From contig NZ_VOBQ01000008.1 in assembly GCF_007833165.1 (NCBI RefSeq), forward strand, positions 62,001 through 126,000: a stretch of DNA of 64,000 nucleotides, in the 5' to 3' direction. How positions within the stretch are numbered: the first letter of the stretch is position 1; every line of letters begins with the position of its first letter. Positions 16,240 to 24,113 of the stretch are shown piece after piece. The translations under genes were made by a program, and so were the position numbers. Source of the stretch: Caenimonas sedimenti. GTDB taxonomy: Bacteria; Pseudomonadota; Gammaproteobacteria; Burkholderiales; Burkholderiaceae_C. The notes under the pieces were generated by a model, which saw only the letters and a list, made by a program, of their open reading frames with translations, had not been told where the DNA came from and searched no databases.

Positions 16240-17064
16240 TCAGCCCAGGTCACCGCCGGCCACCGGCAGCGTCACGCCGGTGATGTAGGAGGCTTCGTCA
16301 GAGGCCAGAAAGAGTATCGCCGCCGCTTGCTCCTCGGGCGTGCCGTACCGCTTGACGAGGGTGGATGCTATGGTCTGGTCGACGATCGCCTGGTACCAGC
16401 CGCGCTGCGCCTCGTCCATTGTTTCGGTGTTGCGCGGGATGCGCCGCGGCCCGACATCGGTGCCGCCCGGGGCAACCGCGTTGACGCGAATGCCCTGCTC
16501 CGCACATTCCCAGGCGAGGCATGCCGTCAGCGCATTGACCCCACCCTTGGCAGCCGAGTACGGCACTCTGTGGATGCCGCGGGTGGCCGTGGACGAGACG
16601 TTGACGATGCTGCCCGCACCTTGCTTGATCATGTACGGCAGCACCGCGTGGCAGCACCACAGGGTCGGGAACAGCGAGCGGTTGATCTCTGCCGTGATCT
16701 GCTCTTCGCGATAGTGCGCGAAGGGCTGGACCCAGATCGTGCCGCCTACGTTGTTGACCAGCACGTCGATGCGCCCGTCGAGCGCCGCCGCCTTGGCCAT
16801 CAGTTTCCTGCAGGCCGCGTACTGCTCCACGTCAGCGAGCAGGAAGCTGGCCCTGCCTCCCAGGGCCAGCACTTCGTCGCGGGCTTCCTTGACGATCTTC
16901 GAGCGGTCGACCAGGACGACATGCGCGCCCTCGGCGGCCATCGCCAGCGCCACCGCACGGCCGATGCCCTGGGCTGCGCCGGTGACCACTGCGGTCCTGC
17001 CCTCGAAGCGCTGGCGCACCGCGGCGCGAACGCGTCTCTTGCTGCCAGCGGCGGCCGTGGACAT
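16240..17064 (-). CDS. benD: 1,6-dihydroxycyclohexa-2,4-diene-1-carboxylate dehydrogenase (BenD)
   Basis: This NAD-dependent SDR oxidises the cis-diol of benzoate to catechol with loss of CO2. It has TGAAQGIG at 28-35, NNVGGTIW at 104-111, catalytic Ser158, and Tyr169/Lys173. Segments such as RSLFPTLWCCHAVLP, VPYSAAKGGVNALTACLA and the C-terminus ITGVTLPVAGGDLG closely match BenD/XylL. The start is taken at the ATG at 17064; a TTG three codons upstream is also possible. The N-terminus carries about 15 extra basic residues relative to usual BenD. It lies 5 nt after the beta subunit of RHO 1, the expected order for a benzoate-type dioxygenase operon. Confidence 0.9.
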   Translation of the reverse strand: MSTAAAGSKRRVRAAVRQRFEGRTAVVTGAAQGIGRAVALAMAAEGAHVVLVDRSKIVKEARDEVLALGGRASFLLADVEQYAACRKLMAKAAALDGRIDVLVNNVGGTIWVQPFAHYREEQITAEINRSLFPTLWCCHAVLPYMIKQGAGSIVNVSSTATRGIHRVPYSAAKGGVNALTACLAWECAEQGIRVNAVAPGGTDVGPRRIPRNTETMDEAQRGWYQAIVDQTIASTLVKRYGTPEEQAAAILFLASDEASYITGVTLPVAGGDLG

Positions 17065-17069
17065 GACCG

Positions 17070-17564
17070 TCAAACGCTGTAGATGTCGAGCACCGTCTCG
17101 ATCAGGTCGTTGAGCACGAGGATCTTCTTCTTGCGGATGCGCCAGTCTTCGCCCTGGCGACTCAGCAGGTACTCATAGCGCCCGTAAAAGCTTTGCGAGA
17201 CGTTGCGCTTGAAGAGGTGAGTGACGAAGTTGGCTTTGACCGCACACGCACCGTCGGCCCCCGGTGTCACGCGCACGTTCGACACCAGGTGGCAGGTGCG
17301 CGGCAGCGGCGTCGATGCCGCCGAGCGCCCGGTGCGCAGCCGGAAGACACGGTCCTCAAGACCGGTGCGATCGCCGTAATACATCAACGAGACTTCGTTC
17401 TGCGGGTCGCTGGTGTATTCGTCTTCCGAGTCCCACGACGGAATCCAGTACTCGGCCTTGGGATCGAACAGCGCGAGCCAGTCGTCCCAGCGGCGTGCGT
17501 CGACGTACTCTGCTTCGCGGTAGAGGAAGTCCGTGACGCTGTGCAGCGTTGCCGCGTCACTCAT
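17070..17564 (-). CDS. Aromatic ring-hydroxylating dioxygenase beta subunit, RHO 1 (BenB-like)
   Basis: This 164-residue small subunit belongs to the NTF2-like beta-subunit family. Landmarks are FLYREAEYVDARRWDDWLAL near the N-terminus, a DPKAEYWIP strand, and the C-terminal RIRKKKILVLNDL. It supports the alpha3beta3 oxygenase. Its ATG overlaps the alpha stop by 4 nt (ATGA), which fixes the start although the frame is open far upstream. Resemblance to BenB/XylY and the BenD gene downstream point to benzoate or a substituted benzoate. Confidence 0.9.
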   Translation of the reverse strand: MSDAATLHSVTDFLYREAEYVDARRWDDWLALFDPKAEYWIPSWDSEDEYTSDPQNEVSLMYYGDRTGLEDRVFRLRTGRSAASTPLPRTCHLVSNVRVTPGADGACAVKANFVTHLFKRNVSQSFYGRYEYLLSRQGEDWRIRKKKILVLNDLIETVLDIYSV

Positions 17565-18895
17565 CGGTCGCTCCCGTTCGAAGTGGCCTTCATCAACTCC
17601 GCCCAGCGCCCATGCTGGGCGATGAAGATGCCTTCGTCGGACGCTTTCGCGCCGCTGCTGCCGGGCGCGATGCCGAGCTCGACCGCGAGGTCGTCGGCGC
17701 CGGGAACTTCGTGCACCTGGCCACGCGACATGTCGCTCCAGCGCACCACGCTGTAGTGGTTGCAGCCTTTCTGCGTCTCGTTGAATTCGGTCAGGTCGTC
17801 GGGCGTGGCCATGCCTGAGGCATTGAAGAAGTCCTCGTACTGGCGGATGCGCTTCGTGCGTTCGGCGGCTGGTTCGCCGATCGGGGCGAAACAGTAGATC
17901 GTGACCTCGGTCTTGTCGACCGACAGCGGGCGAAACATGCGGATCTGCGTGCCCATCTGGTCCATCAGAAACATGTTCGGGTAGATGCCCAGGTTGCGCG
18001 AGCGATGGACGGCCCAGTCGGCCTTCTCCTTGCCCATGCTGGCCGTCAGCTCTTCGCGGCGGCCGTAGATCGGCCGGTCCTGCGGGTTGGACACGCTCGA
18101 CCACAGCATCGTGTGACCGTTGCCCAGGTCGTAGTAGCCGCCACGGAAGCGGTTGAAGTCGCCCACTGCCATGACCTTCAGCGCCTTGCCCTCGGCGTTG
18201 ATCTTGGCACGGTTCTTGATCATCTCCACGTAGTTGGCGTGGACCGAATCGACGTGGTAGCCGTCGACGCCGTTCTCCGCCTGCAGCTTCCAGTTGCCCT
18301 CGAAGGTATAGACCGAGCGGCCCTTGAGTATCTCGATGCCCTGGGGCGACTGCTCGACCACAATATCGATGAATGTCTTGGCCTCGGCCAGATAGTCCGT
18401 GAGCGGTTCAGCGTCCTTGTTCAGTGTCGCGAACAGGAATCCGCGGTAGTTTTCGAGCCGCACCCTGGTCAGGCCGCGCTTGCTCTTGTCGAAGCTTTCG
18501 GGGTAGCCGGCACCGTCCTCGTTCATCGCCGCCAGGAGCTTGCCCTGGCCGTCGTAAGCCCAGCCGTGGAACGAGCACACGAAGGTGCTGGCGTTGCCCT
18601 TGGAGGTGCGGCACAGCGTTGCACCGCGATGCGAACAGATGTTCACGAACGCATTCAGCTTGCCGGTCTTGTCGCGGTTGATGACGATCGGAGCGCGACC
18701 AATCCATCCGGTCATGTAGTCCTTGGGCTTGGGCAGCTGGCTCTCGTGCGCGACGTAGACCCAGACCTTTTCCCAGATCTGGCGTTGCTCGAGCTCGAAC
18801 ATCTCGGGATCGACGAAGATGCGGCGATCGACGGCGCGCAACCCGTCTTCGTGGTGAACGACATCGTCGAGCAGGGATTGGGGTGCAGCGTCCAT
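17561..18895 (-). CDS. Aromatic ring-hydroxylating dioxygenase alpha subunit, RHO 1 (BenA-like)
   Basis: This is the 444-residue catalytic subunit. The Rieske ligands are Cys87, His89, Cys107 and His110. The mononuclear iron site is DGYHVDSVH, with bridging Asp212, His215 and His220. NWKLQAENGVDGYH is close to the BenA/XylX branch. It adds O2 across the ring to give a cis-diol. A strong AAGGAG lies 6 nt before the ATG at 18895, so that internal ATG is chosen over the longer open frame. Unlike benABC, the gene next door is a stand-alone Rieske ferredoxin, not a BenC fused reductase, so electron delivery is of the three-component kind. The substrate is probably a benzoate analogue. Confidence 0.9.
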   Translation of the reverse strand: MDAAPQSLLDDVVHHEDGLRAVDRRIFVDPEMFELEQRQIWEKVWVYVAHESQLPKPKDYMTGWIGRAPIVINRDKTGKLNAFVNICSHRGATLCRTSKGNASTFVCSFHGWAYDGQGKLLAAMNEDGAGYPESFDKSKRGLTRVRLENYRGFLFATLNKDAEPLTDYLAEAKTFIDIVVEQSPQGIEILKGRSVYTFEGNWKLQAENGVDGYHVDSVHANYVEMIKNRAKINAEGKALKVMAVGDFNRFRGGYYDLGNGHTMLWSSVSNPQDRPIYGRREELTASMGKEKADWAVHRSRNLGIYPNMFLMDQMGTQIRMFRPLSVDKTEVTIYCFAPIGEPAAERTKRIRQYEDFFNASGMATPDDLTEFNETQKGCNHYSVVRWSDMSRGQVHEVPGADDLAVELGIAPGSSGAKASDEGIFIAQHGRWAELMKATSNGSDR

Positions 18896-18906
18896 GTGGG
18901 GCTCCT

Positions 18907-19260
18907 TCAGGAAGTGGATTCGTCGGCACGCGTGCCCGCGTCCAGTGCCGCGTAGACCTCGTCGCCTTCGATCTTGACCGGGTAGATTCTCAGTGCCTTG
19001 ACGCACGGAAAAGCGGTGGCCGCGCCAGTGCGGACGTCGAAGCGGCCGCTGTGGAACGGACACTCGATCTCGCAGCCGATGATGTCGCCCTCGGACATCG
19101 ACGCCGCACCATGGGTGCAGGTGTCGTCGAAGACGAAGTAGCCTTCGTCCAGGCGCACCAGCGCCACCGGCTCGCGCCCTTCGACAGGCACCTGAAGGGC
19201 GTAGCCAGCCTCGACGTCGTCGATGCGGGCGATGAATGTCATTGTCTTGGAGTCGCTCAC
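18907..19260 (-). CDS. Rieske-type [2Fe-2S] ferredoxin of ring-hydroxylating oxygenase
   Basis: This small electron carrier, 117 residues from a GTG, has the Rieske motif CTHG...CPFHSGRF (Cys48, His50, Cys67, His70). It passes electrons from a reductase, probably the one at 50882, to an oxygenase. The GTG at 19260 has AGAGGA about 8 nt upstream. An ATG at 19296, one base after the preceding stop, would add 12 residues. It is the only Rieske ferredoxin in the window, beside four oxygenases, so it may be shared. Confidence 0.88.
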   Translation of the reverse strand: MSDSKTMTFIARIDDVEAGYALQVPVEGREPVALVRLDEGYFVFDDTCTHGAASMSEGDIIGCEIECPFHSGRFDVRTGAATAFPCVKALRIYPVKIEGDEVYAALDAGTRADESTS

Positions 19261-19297
19261 GCAGCGGTCCTCTCGTTGGGCAAGGGCAGCTGACATG

Positions 19298-20305
19298 TCA
19301 GTGCAGGGTCGGGAAAGCGTGTCCGGCGGCCAGCGAGCCGGCGGTCACGATGGCGTTCATGATCATCGAATGGTCGGCAATGCCGCGGCCGACGATGTCG
19401 TAGGCGGTGCCGTGTGCCACCGTCACATGCGGGTACGGGGGCCCCAGGATGACCGCGACGTTGCCGGCGAAGGCAGCGGTCTTGATCGCGATATGGCCCT
19501 GGTCGTGATACATCGCCAGCACAATGTCGAAACGACCCTCGATGCACTGGCGAAACACCGTGTCCGGACTCACTGGGCCGGTGACATCGATCCCGGCGCC
19601 ACGTGCACGCCGGATGCCGGGCGTCATGTGCAGGTCCTCTTCCGCGCCCTTGGCATGCGGATTGAATCCCGCGACCGCAATTCGCGGACTGGCCATTCCC
19701 CACTGCCGCAGCACGTCATCGAGCGTGCGCAGAGCCGACTCGATCAGGTCGGCGGTGATGAGGCCGGAAACCTCGCGCAGCGCGATGTGGTCGGTCAGGT
19801 GCGCCACACGCAGAGAACCCGATGCCAGCAACAGATAGCTGTGCCCCGGCCTGACCTGCACTACCCGGTCGAGCACTCCCGCCATCTCCATGGCCCCGGA
19901 ACTGATCGGGCCCATCACGGTCGCCCCCAAGCGGCCTGCCCGCGCCAGGCTGTCGGCCTCGTCGAGCCAGGTCCCGGTGGCGCGGCCGCAGGCCAAGTTG
20001 TCGGCACCGGGCGTGATGTCGGCCGGGTCCAGCGCGCCCGAGTCGATGATGTCGATCGTGCCCACCCGCCCCAGCATGCGCTCGGGCGCGTCGATGACGC
20101 GCAGCCTCGTGTCCAGACTGTGCTGGTCGATGGCCCGCCGCACCGCGGCCGCACTGCCGATCAGTACCGGACGACATAGCGCATGCAGCTGCCCGCTCGC
20201 CCACGCCTTGACCACCACCTCGGGACCGATGCCACAGGGATCACCAATCACGATGCCGACCTTCGCGCGGTCGCGCCGCCTGGTCGCGGGGTTAGGCGAG
20301 TTCAC
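19298..20305 (-). CDS. PdxA-family dehydrogenase, TphB-like cis-dihydrodiol dehydrogenase candidate
   Basis: This 335-residue member of the PdxA (4-hydroxythreonine-4-phosphate dehydrogenase) family has GDPCGIGPEV near residues 21-30, and the metal-binding histidines in RPGHSYLLL, FNPHAKGAEED and MYHDQGHIAIK. PdxA itself works in pyridoxal phosphate synthesis. Paralogues beside ring oxygenases, such as TphB of terephthalate degradation, oxidise carboxylated dihydrodiols. Its position right before the Rieske ferredoxin and RHO 1 genes favours the catabolic role. It starts with GTG, with GGAG about 9 nt upstream, and heads the pdxA-ferredoxin-RHO 1-benD unit. Confidence 0.85.
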   Translation of the reverse strand: MNSPNPATRRRDRAKVGIVIGDPCGIGPEVVVKAWASGQLHALCRPVLIGSAAAVRRAIDQHSLDTRLRVIDAPERMLGRVGTIDIIDSGALDPADITPGADNLACGRATGTWLDEADSLARAGRLGATVMGPISSGAMEMAGVLDRVVQVRPGHSYLLLASGSLRVAHLTDHIALREVSGLITADLIESALRTLDDVLRQWGMASPRIAVAGFNPHAKGAEEDLHMTPGIRRARGAGIDVTGPVSPDTVFRQCIEGRFDIVLAMYHDQGHIAIKTAAFAGNVAVILGPPYPHVTVAHGTAYDIVGRGIADHSMIMNAIVTAGSLAAGHAFPTLH

Positions 20306-20355
20306 CCAATAATCTCCATGTATCCAACATAATCTCGATATTTACACAAACATCG
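20306..20355 (-). promoter_or_regulatory. AT-rich promoter region of the pdxA/RHO 1 unit with a shared ATCGAGATT-type word
   Basis: This short AT-rich gap breaks an otherwise tightly packed minus-strand series, so a promoter for the dehydrogenase/RHO 1 genes is likely here. It contains AATCTCGATATT (20331-20342), the exact reverse complement of AATATCGAGATT at 50054-50065 in the regulator/meta-pathway divergent region. No confident -35/-10 pair could be read. Confidence 0.4.
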
Positions 20356-21390
20356 TCATTCAGAGCCGGGGGTTTCCACTAGGGCAGTGACGGCTCCCAA
20401 CCATCGTTCGGCGTTCGCGTGCCGGAGCAGACGCTTCACTGAGGTGTCGAGCTGCAACGCCTGCACCCGCCCGACCGGCGCCTTGTCCATGATGGCGAAC
20501 GGATAGTCGCTGCCGAGCATCAGCTGCGTGGGGCCGAAGGTCTGCAGCAGGTAGTCGATGGTCGCCGCGTCGTAGACGAGGTCGTCGTAGTACATGGCCC
20601 GCGCGCCGACGCGCGGTGCCGTCGGCACGGCTTCGCGCAGGGCCGGAAAGCTCTCCCAGGCGTGCTGCAGGCGCGGCAGCAACTGGGCCAGCGTGCCGCC
20701 GCCGTGGCTGAACGCGATGCGCAGTCGCGGGCAGCGCGCCAGTGTGCCACCGGTCAGCAGCGAGGCCGCTGCCAGCCCCACCTCGCCCGGGAACGCCAGC
20801 GCCTGTTCGAGGATCGGCGGGCCGACCAGCCGGTCCATGCCCGCGGGCCGCAGCGCATGCACGAAAATCGCCGCGCCCCAGCGCTCGGCCGCTTCAAAAA
20901 AGGGTAGGAAGCGTGCATCGCCAATGCTGACGCCATCGATGTTGCTGCCGATCTCGACGCCGGCCAGGCCGCACTGGTGAACAGCGTGGTCCAGTTCGCC
21001 AATCGCGCGCTCGACGTCCTGCAGCGGCACGGCGCCGAGGCCGACGAAGCGTGCAGGTGCCTGCTGCACCATCCCGGCGATGGCCTCGTTCAGGAAGCGC
21101 GTCAGCACCGTGGCATCGTCGCCCGCGAGCCAGTACGACAACAGCTCGGGCATCGGCGACAACACTTGGCGGCCGATTTGCATCGTTTCCATGTCGGCCA
21201 GGCGCACCTGGCAGTCCCAGCACTGGTGCGACACCGTCCGGTAGACCTTGGCGTCAAGCATCACATGCCGGTGGCACGCCTGCGCAGGGGCCATCGATGG
21301 CCAGCGCACGCCAAGGCGGTGCCCGAGGTAGGGCGGGAATTCGTCCGGAACCACGTGCGTGTGAACGTCGATGCTGTCGTGGTCGGTCAC
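20356..21390 (-). CDS. Amidohydrolase-2 family metal-dependent hydrolase/decarboxylase (ACMSD-like)
   Basis: This 344-residue TIM-barrel protein of the amidohydrolase-2 family has the N-terminal metal motif DVHTHVVP and later the conserved IFVHALRP, FSHGGG and GSDYPF segments seen in ACMSD and resorcylate-type decarboxylases. Members remove CO2 from, or hydrolyse, acidic ring-fission products or hydroxybenzoates. The GTG at 21390 is chosen: it lies 2 nt after the TetR stop, with an AAGGCGG ribosome site. Longer open frame upstream overlaps TetR. Placement next to an extradiol dioxygenase set suggests it acts on a carboxylated ring-cleavage or aromatic product. Confidence 0.85.
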   Translation of the reverse strand: MTDHDSIDVHTHVVPDEFPPYLGHRLGVRWPSMAPAQACHRHVMLDAKVYRTVSHQCWDCQVRLADMETMQIGRQVLSPMPELLSYWLAGDDATVLTRFLNEAIAGMVQQAPARFVGLGAVPLQDVERAIGELDHAVHQCGLAGVEIGSNIDGVSIGDARFLPFFEAAERWGAAIFVHALRPAGMDRLVGPPILEQALAFPGEVGLAAASLLTGGTLARCPRLRIAFSHGGGTLAQLLPRLQHAWESFPALREAVPTAPRVGARAMYYDDLVYDAATIDYLLQTFGPTQLMLGSDYPFAIMDKAPVGRVQALQLDTSVKRLLRHANAERWLGAVTALVETPGSE

Positions 21391-21392
21391 GT

Positions 21393-22106
21393 TCAGGTCC
21401 GCCTTCGAGCCGGCGTGGCGATGCGCGCCGCCGCGCCTTTCGTGGGCACCTTCGCCGCCACGTAGGTGGCTATCATGTCCTGCCACATCGCGAGCAGCCC
21501 AGCCACCCGCTCCGGCTCCGCCGACCACAGCTGTCGGATGCCGAAGCCGCGCACCAGGCTGACGGTGAGCAACAGCAGGTCCTCGCTGGTCCGGGCCGGC
21601 AGCCCGAGTTCCTGGATCACCGCGAGCCACTGCTGCTCGACCGGACGGCGGTAGTTGCGCACGACGCGAATACCGGCCTCCTTCAGCGTCGGGTCTTTGC
21701 CGCCCGCGAGCAGCATGTCGAGTCCGACGAAAAAATAGTCACCGAAGTAGAACGCCTGCGCGTCGCCGATCAGCGCCTCGACCGGCCGGCCCGAGCGCTT
21801 CGCGGCTTCGGCGAGCCTCAGGCCATCGGCAAGCGCGATGCCGAACACATGCTCCATTGCGGCGGTCACCAGGTCCTGCTTGCTCGGGAAATGGTGCACC
21901 TGCGCTCCGCGCGACACGCCCGCACGCCGCGCCACCTCGAGCGTTGTGAAGCCAGCGAAGCCGCGCTCCTTCAAGACCTCGAAGGCCGCGTCGAGGATGC
22001 GGCGCTTCATCTCGCCGCTGCGCATGGCTTGCGTGCGCCTGGGCTTCGGCACCGCCGAAGCCGACAGCTTTCGACGCGCGGTACGGGCCACGGGGGCGTC
22101 AGCCAT
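21393..22106 (-). CDS. TetR-family transcriptional regulator
   Basis: This is a 237-residue regulator. A basic N-terminal arm (about 1-33) precedes the helix-turn-helix: FAGFTTLEVARRAGVSRGAQVHHFPSK at about 49-75, shown here in two parts FAGFTTLEVARRAG and VSRGAQVHHFPSK. The C-terminal ligand domain contains DAQAFYFGDYFFVGLDML. It overlaps the MFS gene by 8 nt, so it is part of the same operon and would respond to a pathway acid or acyl-CoA. It is the only TetR in the window and a candidate to bind the TAACGTTA-type site at 1741. Confidence 0.9.
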   Translation of the reverse strand: MADAPVARTARRKLSASAVPKPRRTQAMRSGEMKRRILDAAFEVLKERGFAGFTTLEVARRAGVSRGAQVHHFPSKQDLVTAAMEHVFGIALADGLRLAEAAKRSGRPVEALIGDAQAFYFGDYFFVGLDMLLAGGKDPTLKEAGIRVVRNYRRPVEQQWLAVIQELGLPARTSEDLLLLTVSLVRGFGIRQLWSAEPERVAGLLAMWQDMIATYVAAKVPTKGAAARIATPARRRT

Positions 22107-23319
22107 GGACGGCCCTTGTGGATCCGGGCGCCTGCAGTTCGGGGGCCTTCGCTGCCCGCAGGATCAGCATCGCCGATGCCGCCGCGGTCGCAAGATAGGC
22201 CCAACCCATGCCGTGCCATCCGCCGAGTCCGACCAGTGCCGCGGCTGATGGCGGCCCGAGCAGGGCGCCGAGATTCGACGCCTGCACCGCCAGGCCATTG
22301 ACAGAGCCGAAGTTCTGGCGGGGTGCCGCAACGGCCGGCAGGCAGGCATAGATCGCAGCCGGCAGCACCCCGCCGACGAAGGAGAACGCGATGCACAGCG
22401 CCAGGCGCGGTAGCGGGTCGGCACCTGCCGCAAACGCACCCCAGCCAGCGAAACCCATCACCAAGGTTGAAACCAGCATCAGCAGCGCCGGCGAGACACC
22501 TCGATTCGAGAGCCAACCGCCGAGCCAGGCGCCCGGAGCGTTGACGATAATGACAACTGCGACGAACCCGGTGGCTCGCGCGAGTCCGAAGCCGAACTCA
22601 TCTTGCAGGAAAGTGGGCAGCCACACCATCATCGTCATCCACTGCAAGGTGTAGATGGCGAAGCAACCGGCGAGCAGCCAGGGCGTGCTCGACTGCAGCC
22701 CGGCGAGAAGCGCAGCCGGGGCCTGCACGGCGGCGGCCGCGCGATCATCCTCGGGAAAAGCCCACAGCGTCAGCGTCAACAGCGCCGCGGCGCCCAACAC
22801 GCCGACCCACCACCCGCCGCGCCAGCCAAGCGCGCCCATCAGCAGCGGCGCGAGCAACAGCATCGTCGTCATGCCCAGCGCCATGTAACTGCTCCACAGG
22901 CCAAGCGCCAGCTTCAACCGGGACGCCGTCGCTGCGTCGCGCATCAGCGCCGGCGCAGAAACGACGATGCAGACGAATCCCAGGCCCTCCACAATGCGCG
23001 ACGCGAACAGCACGCCGATGCCCGGGCTAAGCGCGCCGATCAACGCGCCCGCGCCGAGCGCCAGCAGGCCGAGCTTGAGTATGTTGCGGCGGCCGATTCG
23101 ATCGGCCAGCAGGCCGGCGGCCAGACCGACAGTGGCCGCAGTCAGGTTGAACACCGAGGTGATCCAGCCGAGCTGCACGAGGCTCGCGCCGTACTGCTCG
23201 CGCAGCTCGGTCATCGACGGCGGCAGCTTGCCGACCTGGGTGGCAGCGAACATGCCGCAAAGCAGCAACAGGCCGACCCGCGGCCAGTCACTCGAACTGG
23301 CAATGCCGGCGGATCCCAT
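22099..23319 (-). CDS. MFS transporter
   Basis: This major facilitator superfamily protein has 406 residues and about twelve membrane segments. The loop 2-3 motif is GLLADRIGRRNILKLG (about 65-80). The start ATG overlaps the SDR stop (TGATG); open frame upstream of it is the shadow of that SDR. It resembles cyanate/aromatic-acid type permeases in general layout. It probably carries a small organic acid and supplements the ABC importers, or exports an intermediate. The substrate is not determined. Confidence 0.85.
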   Translation of the reverse strand: MGSAGIASSSDWPRVGLLLLCGMFAATQVGKLPPSMTELREQYGASLVQLGWITSVFNLTAATVGLAAGLLADRIGRRNILKLGLLALGAGALIGALSPGIGVLFASRIVEGLGFVCIVVSAPALMRDAATASRLKLALGLWSSYMALGMTTMLLLAPLLMGALGWRGGWWVGVLGAAALLTLTLWAFPEDDRAAAAVQAPAALLAGLQSSTPWLLAGCFAIYTLQWMTMMVWLPTFLQDEFGFGLARATGFVAVVIIVNAPGAWLGGWLSNRGVSPALLMLVSTLVMGFAGWGAFAAGADPLPRLALCIAFSFVGGVLPAAIYACLPAVAAPRQNFGSVNGLAVQASNLGALLGPPSAAALVGLGGWHGMGWAYLATAAASAMLILRAAKAPELQAPGSTRAVHG

Positions 23320-24113
23320 CACGGCATGGTGCTGCCGCCGTTGACGCTGATTACCTGGCCGGTGACGAACGACGCCTCGGTCGAGGCCACGTAGCTCACC
23401 ATCGATGCGACCTCCGCCATTTCGGCGGCACGGCCCATCGGGATGATGCTGACAAACCGGTCCACCAATGCCGGGTCCTTGGTGTTCATCTCGACCAGCT
23501 GCGGCGTGCTGACCGCGCACGGTGCCACCGTGTTCACCGTGATGCCGTCGCGCGCGAACTCGCGCGCCAGCCCGGTGGTCAGGCCGTGCGCACCACCCTT
23601 GGCGGCGTTGTAAGCGGCGTGGTCCCACAGACCGCTCATCACAGAATCGGCGCCGAGGATGACGATGCGGCCATAGCGCTGCTGCTTCATCGGGGGCAGC
23701 GCCGCACGGCAGCACCAGATCACGGTCCAGAGGTTGCGGTCGATGGTCTGTTTCAACGTCTGCGCCGTATGTTCGAGGAACGGCAGGATCACGCCGCCGC
23801 CAGCGTTGTTGACGAGGATGTCAATACGGCCGAACGCCGCCAGCGCGCTCGCGATCAGCGTGTTGGCGACGGACTCCTGAGCCAGGTCGCCGGCTTCGGT
23901 GATGACGTCGACGCCGAGCTCGCGCACAGCCTGCGCGCTGGCCGCCAGACCCTGCGCATCAGCGTCGGCGAGCGCCAGCCTGGCGCCGTCGCGCGCCAGC
24001 CGCAGCGCGATCTCCAGGCCGATGCCGCGCGCCGCACCAGTCACCACCGCGACGCGGCCTTCGTGCGGTCTGGCGCGCGTTGCCCAGGGTGCGGTTTGCG
24101 CGGCGTCACTCAT
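23319..24113 (-). CDS. SDR-family oxidoreductase (dihydrodiol-dehydrogenase candidate for RHO 2)
   Basis: This is a 264-residue short-chain dehydrogenase. It has TGAARGIG near 25-32, NNAGGGV near 102-108, a Tyr-x3-Lys pair in YNAAK, and the ending ISVNGGSTMP. NAGGGVILPFLEH and WTVIWCCRAALPPM recall BenD-type enzymes. It is coupled to the extradiol dioxygenase upstream (ATGA) and to the MFS gene downstream. Its place between an oxygenase/extradiol pair and a transporter suggests it dehydrogenates the cis-diol made by RHO 2. Confidence 0.85.
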   Translation of the reverse strand: MSDAAQTAPWATRARPHEGRVAVVTGAARGIGLEIALRLARDGARLALADADAQGLAASAQAVRELGVDVITEAGDLAQESVANTLIASALAAFGRIDILVNNAGGGVILPFLEHTAQTLKQTIDRNLWTVIWCCRAALPPMKQQRYGRIVILGADSVMSGLWDHAAYNAAKGGAHGLTTGLAREFARDGITVNTVAPCAVSTPQLVEMNTKDPALVDRFVSIIPMGRAAEMAEVASMVSYVASTEASFVTGQVISVNGGSTMP

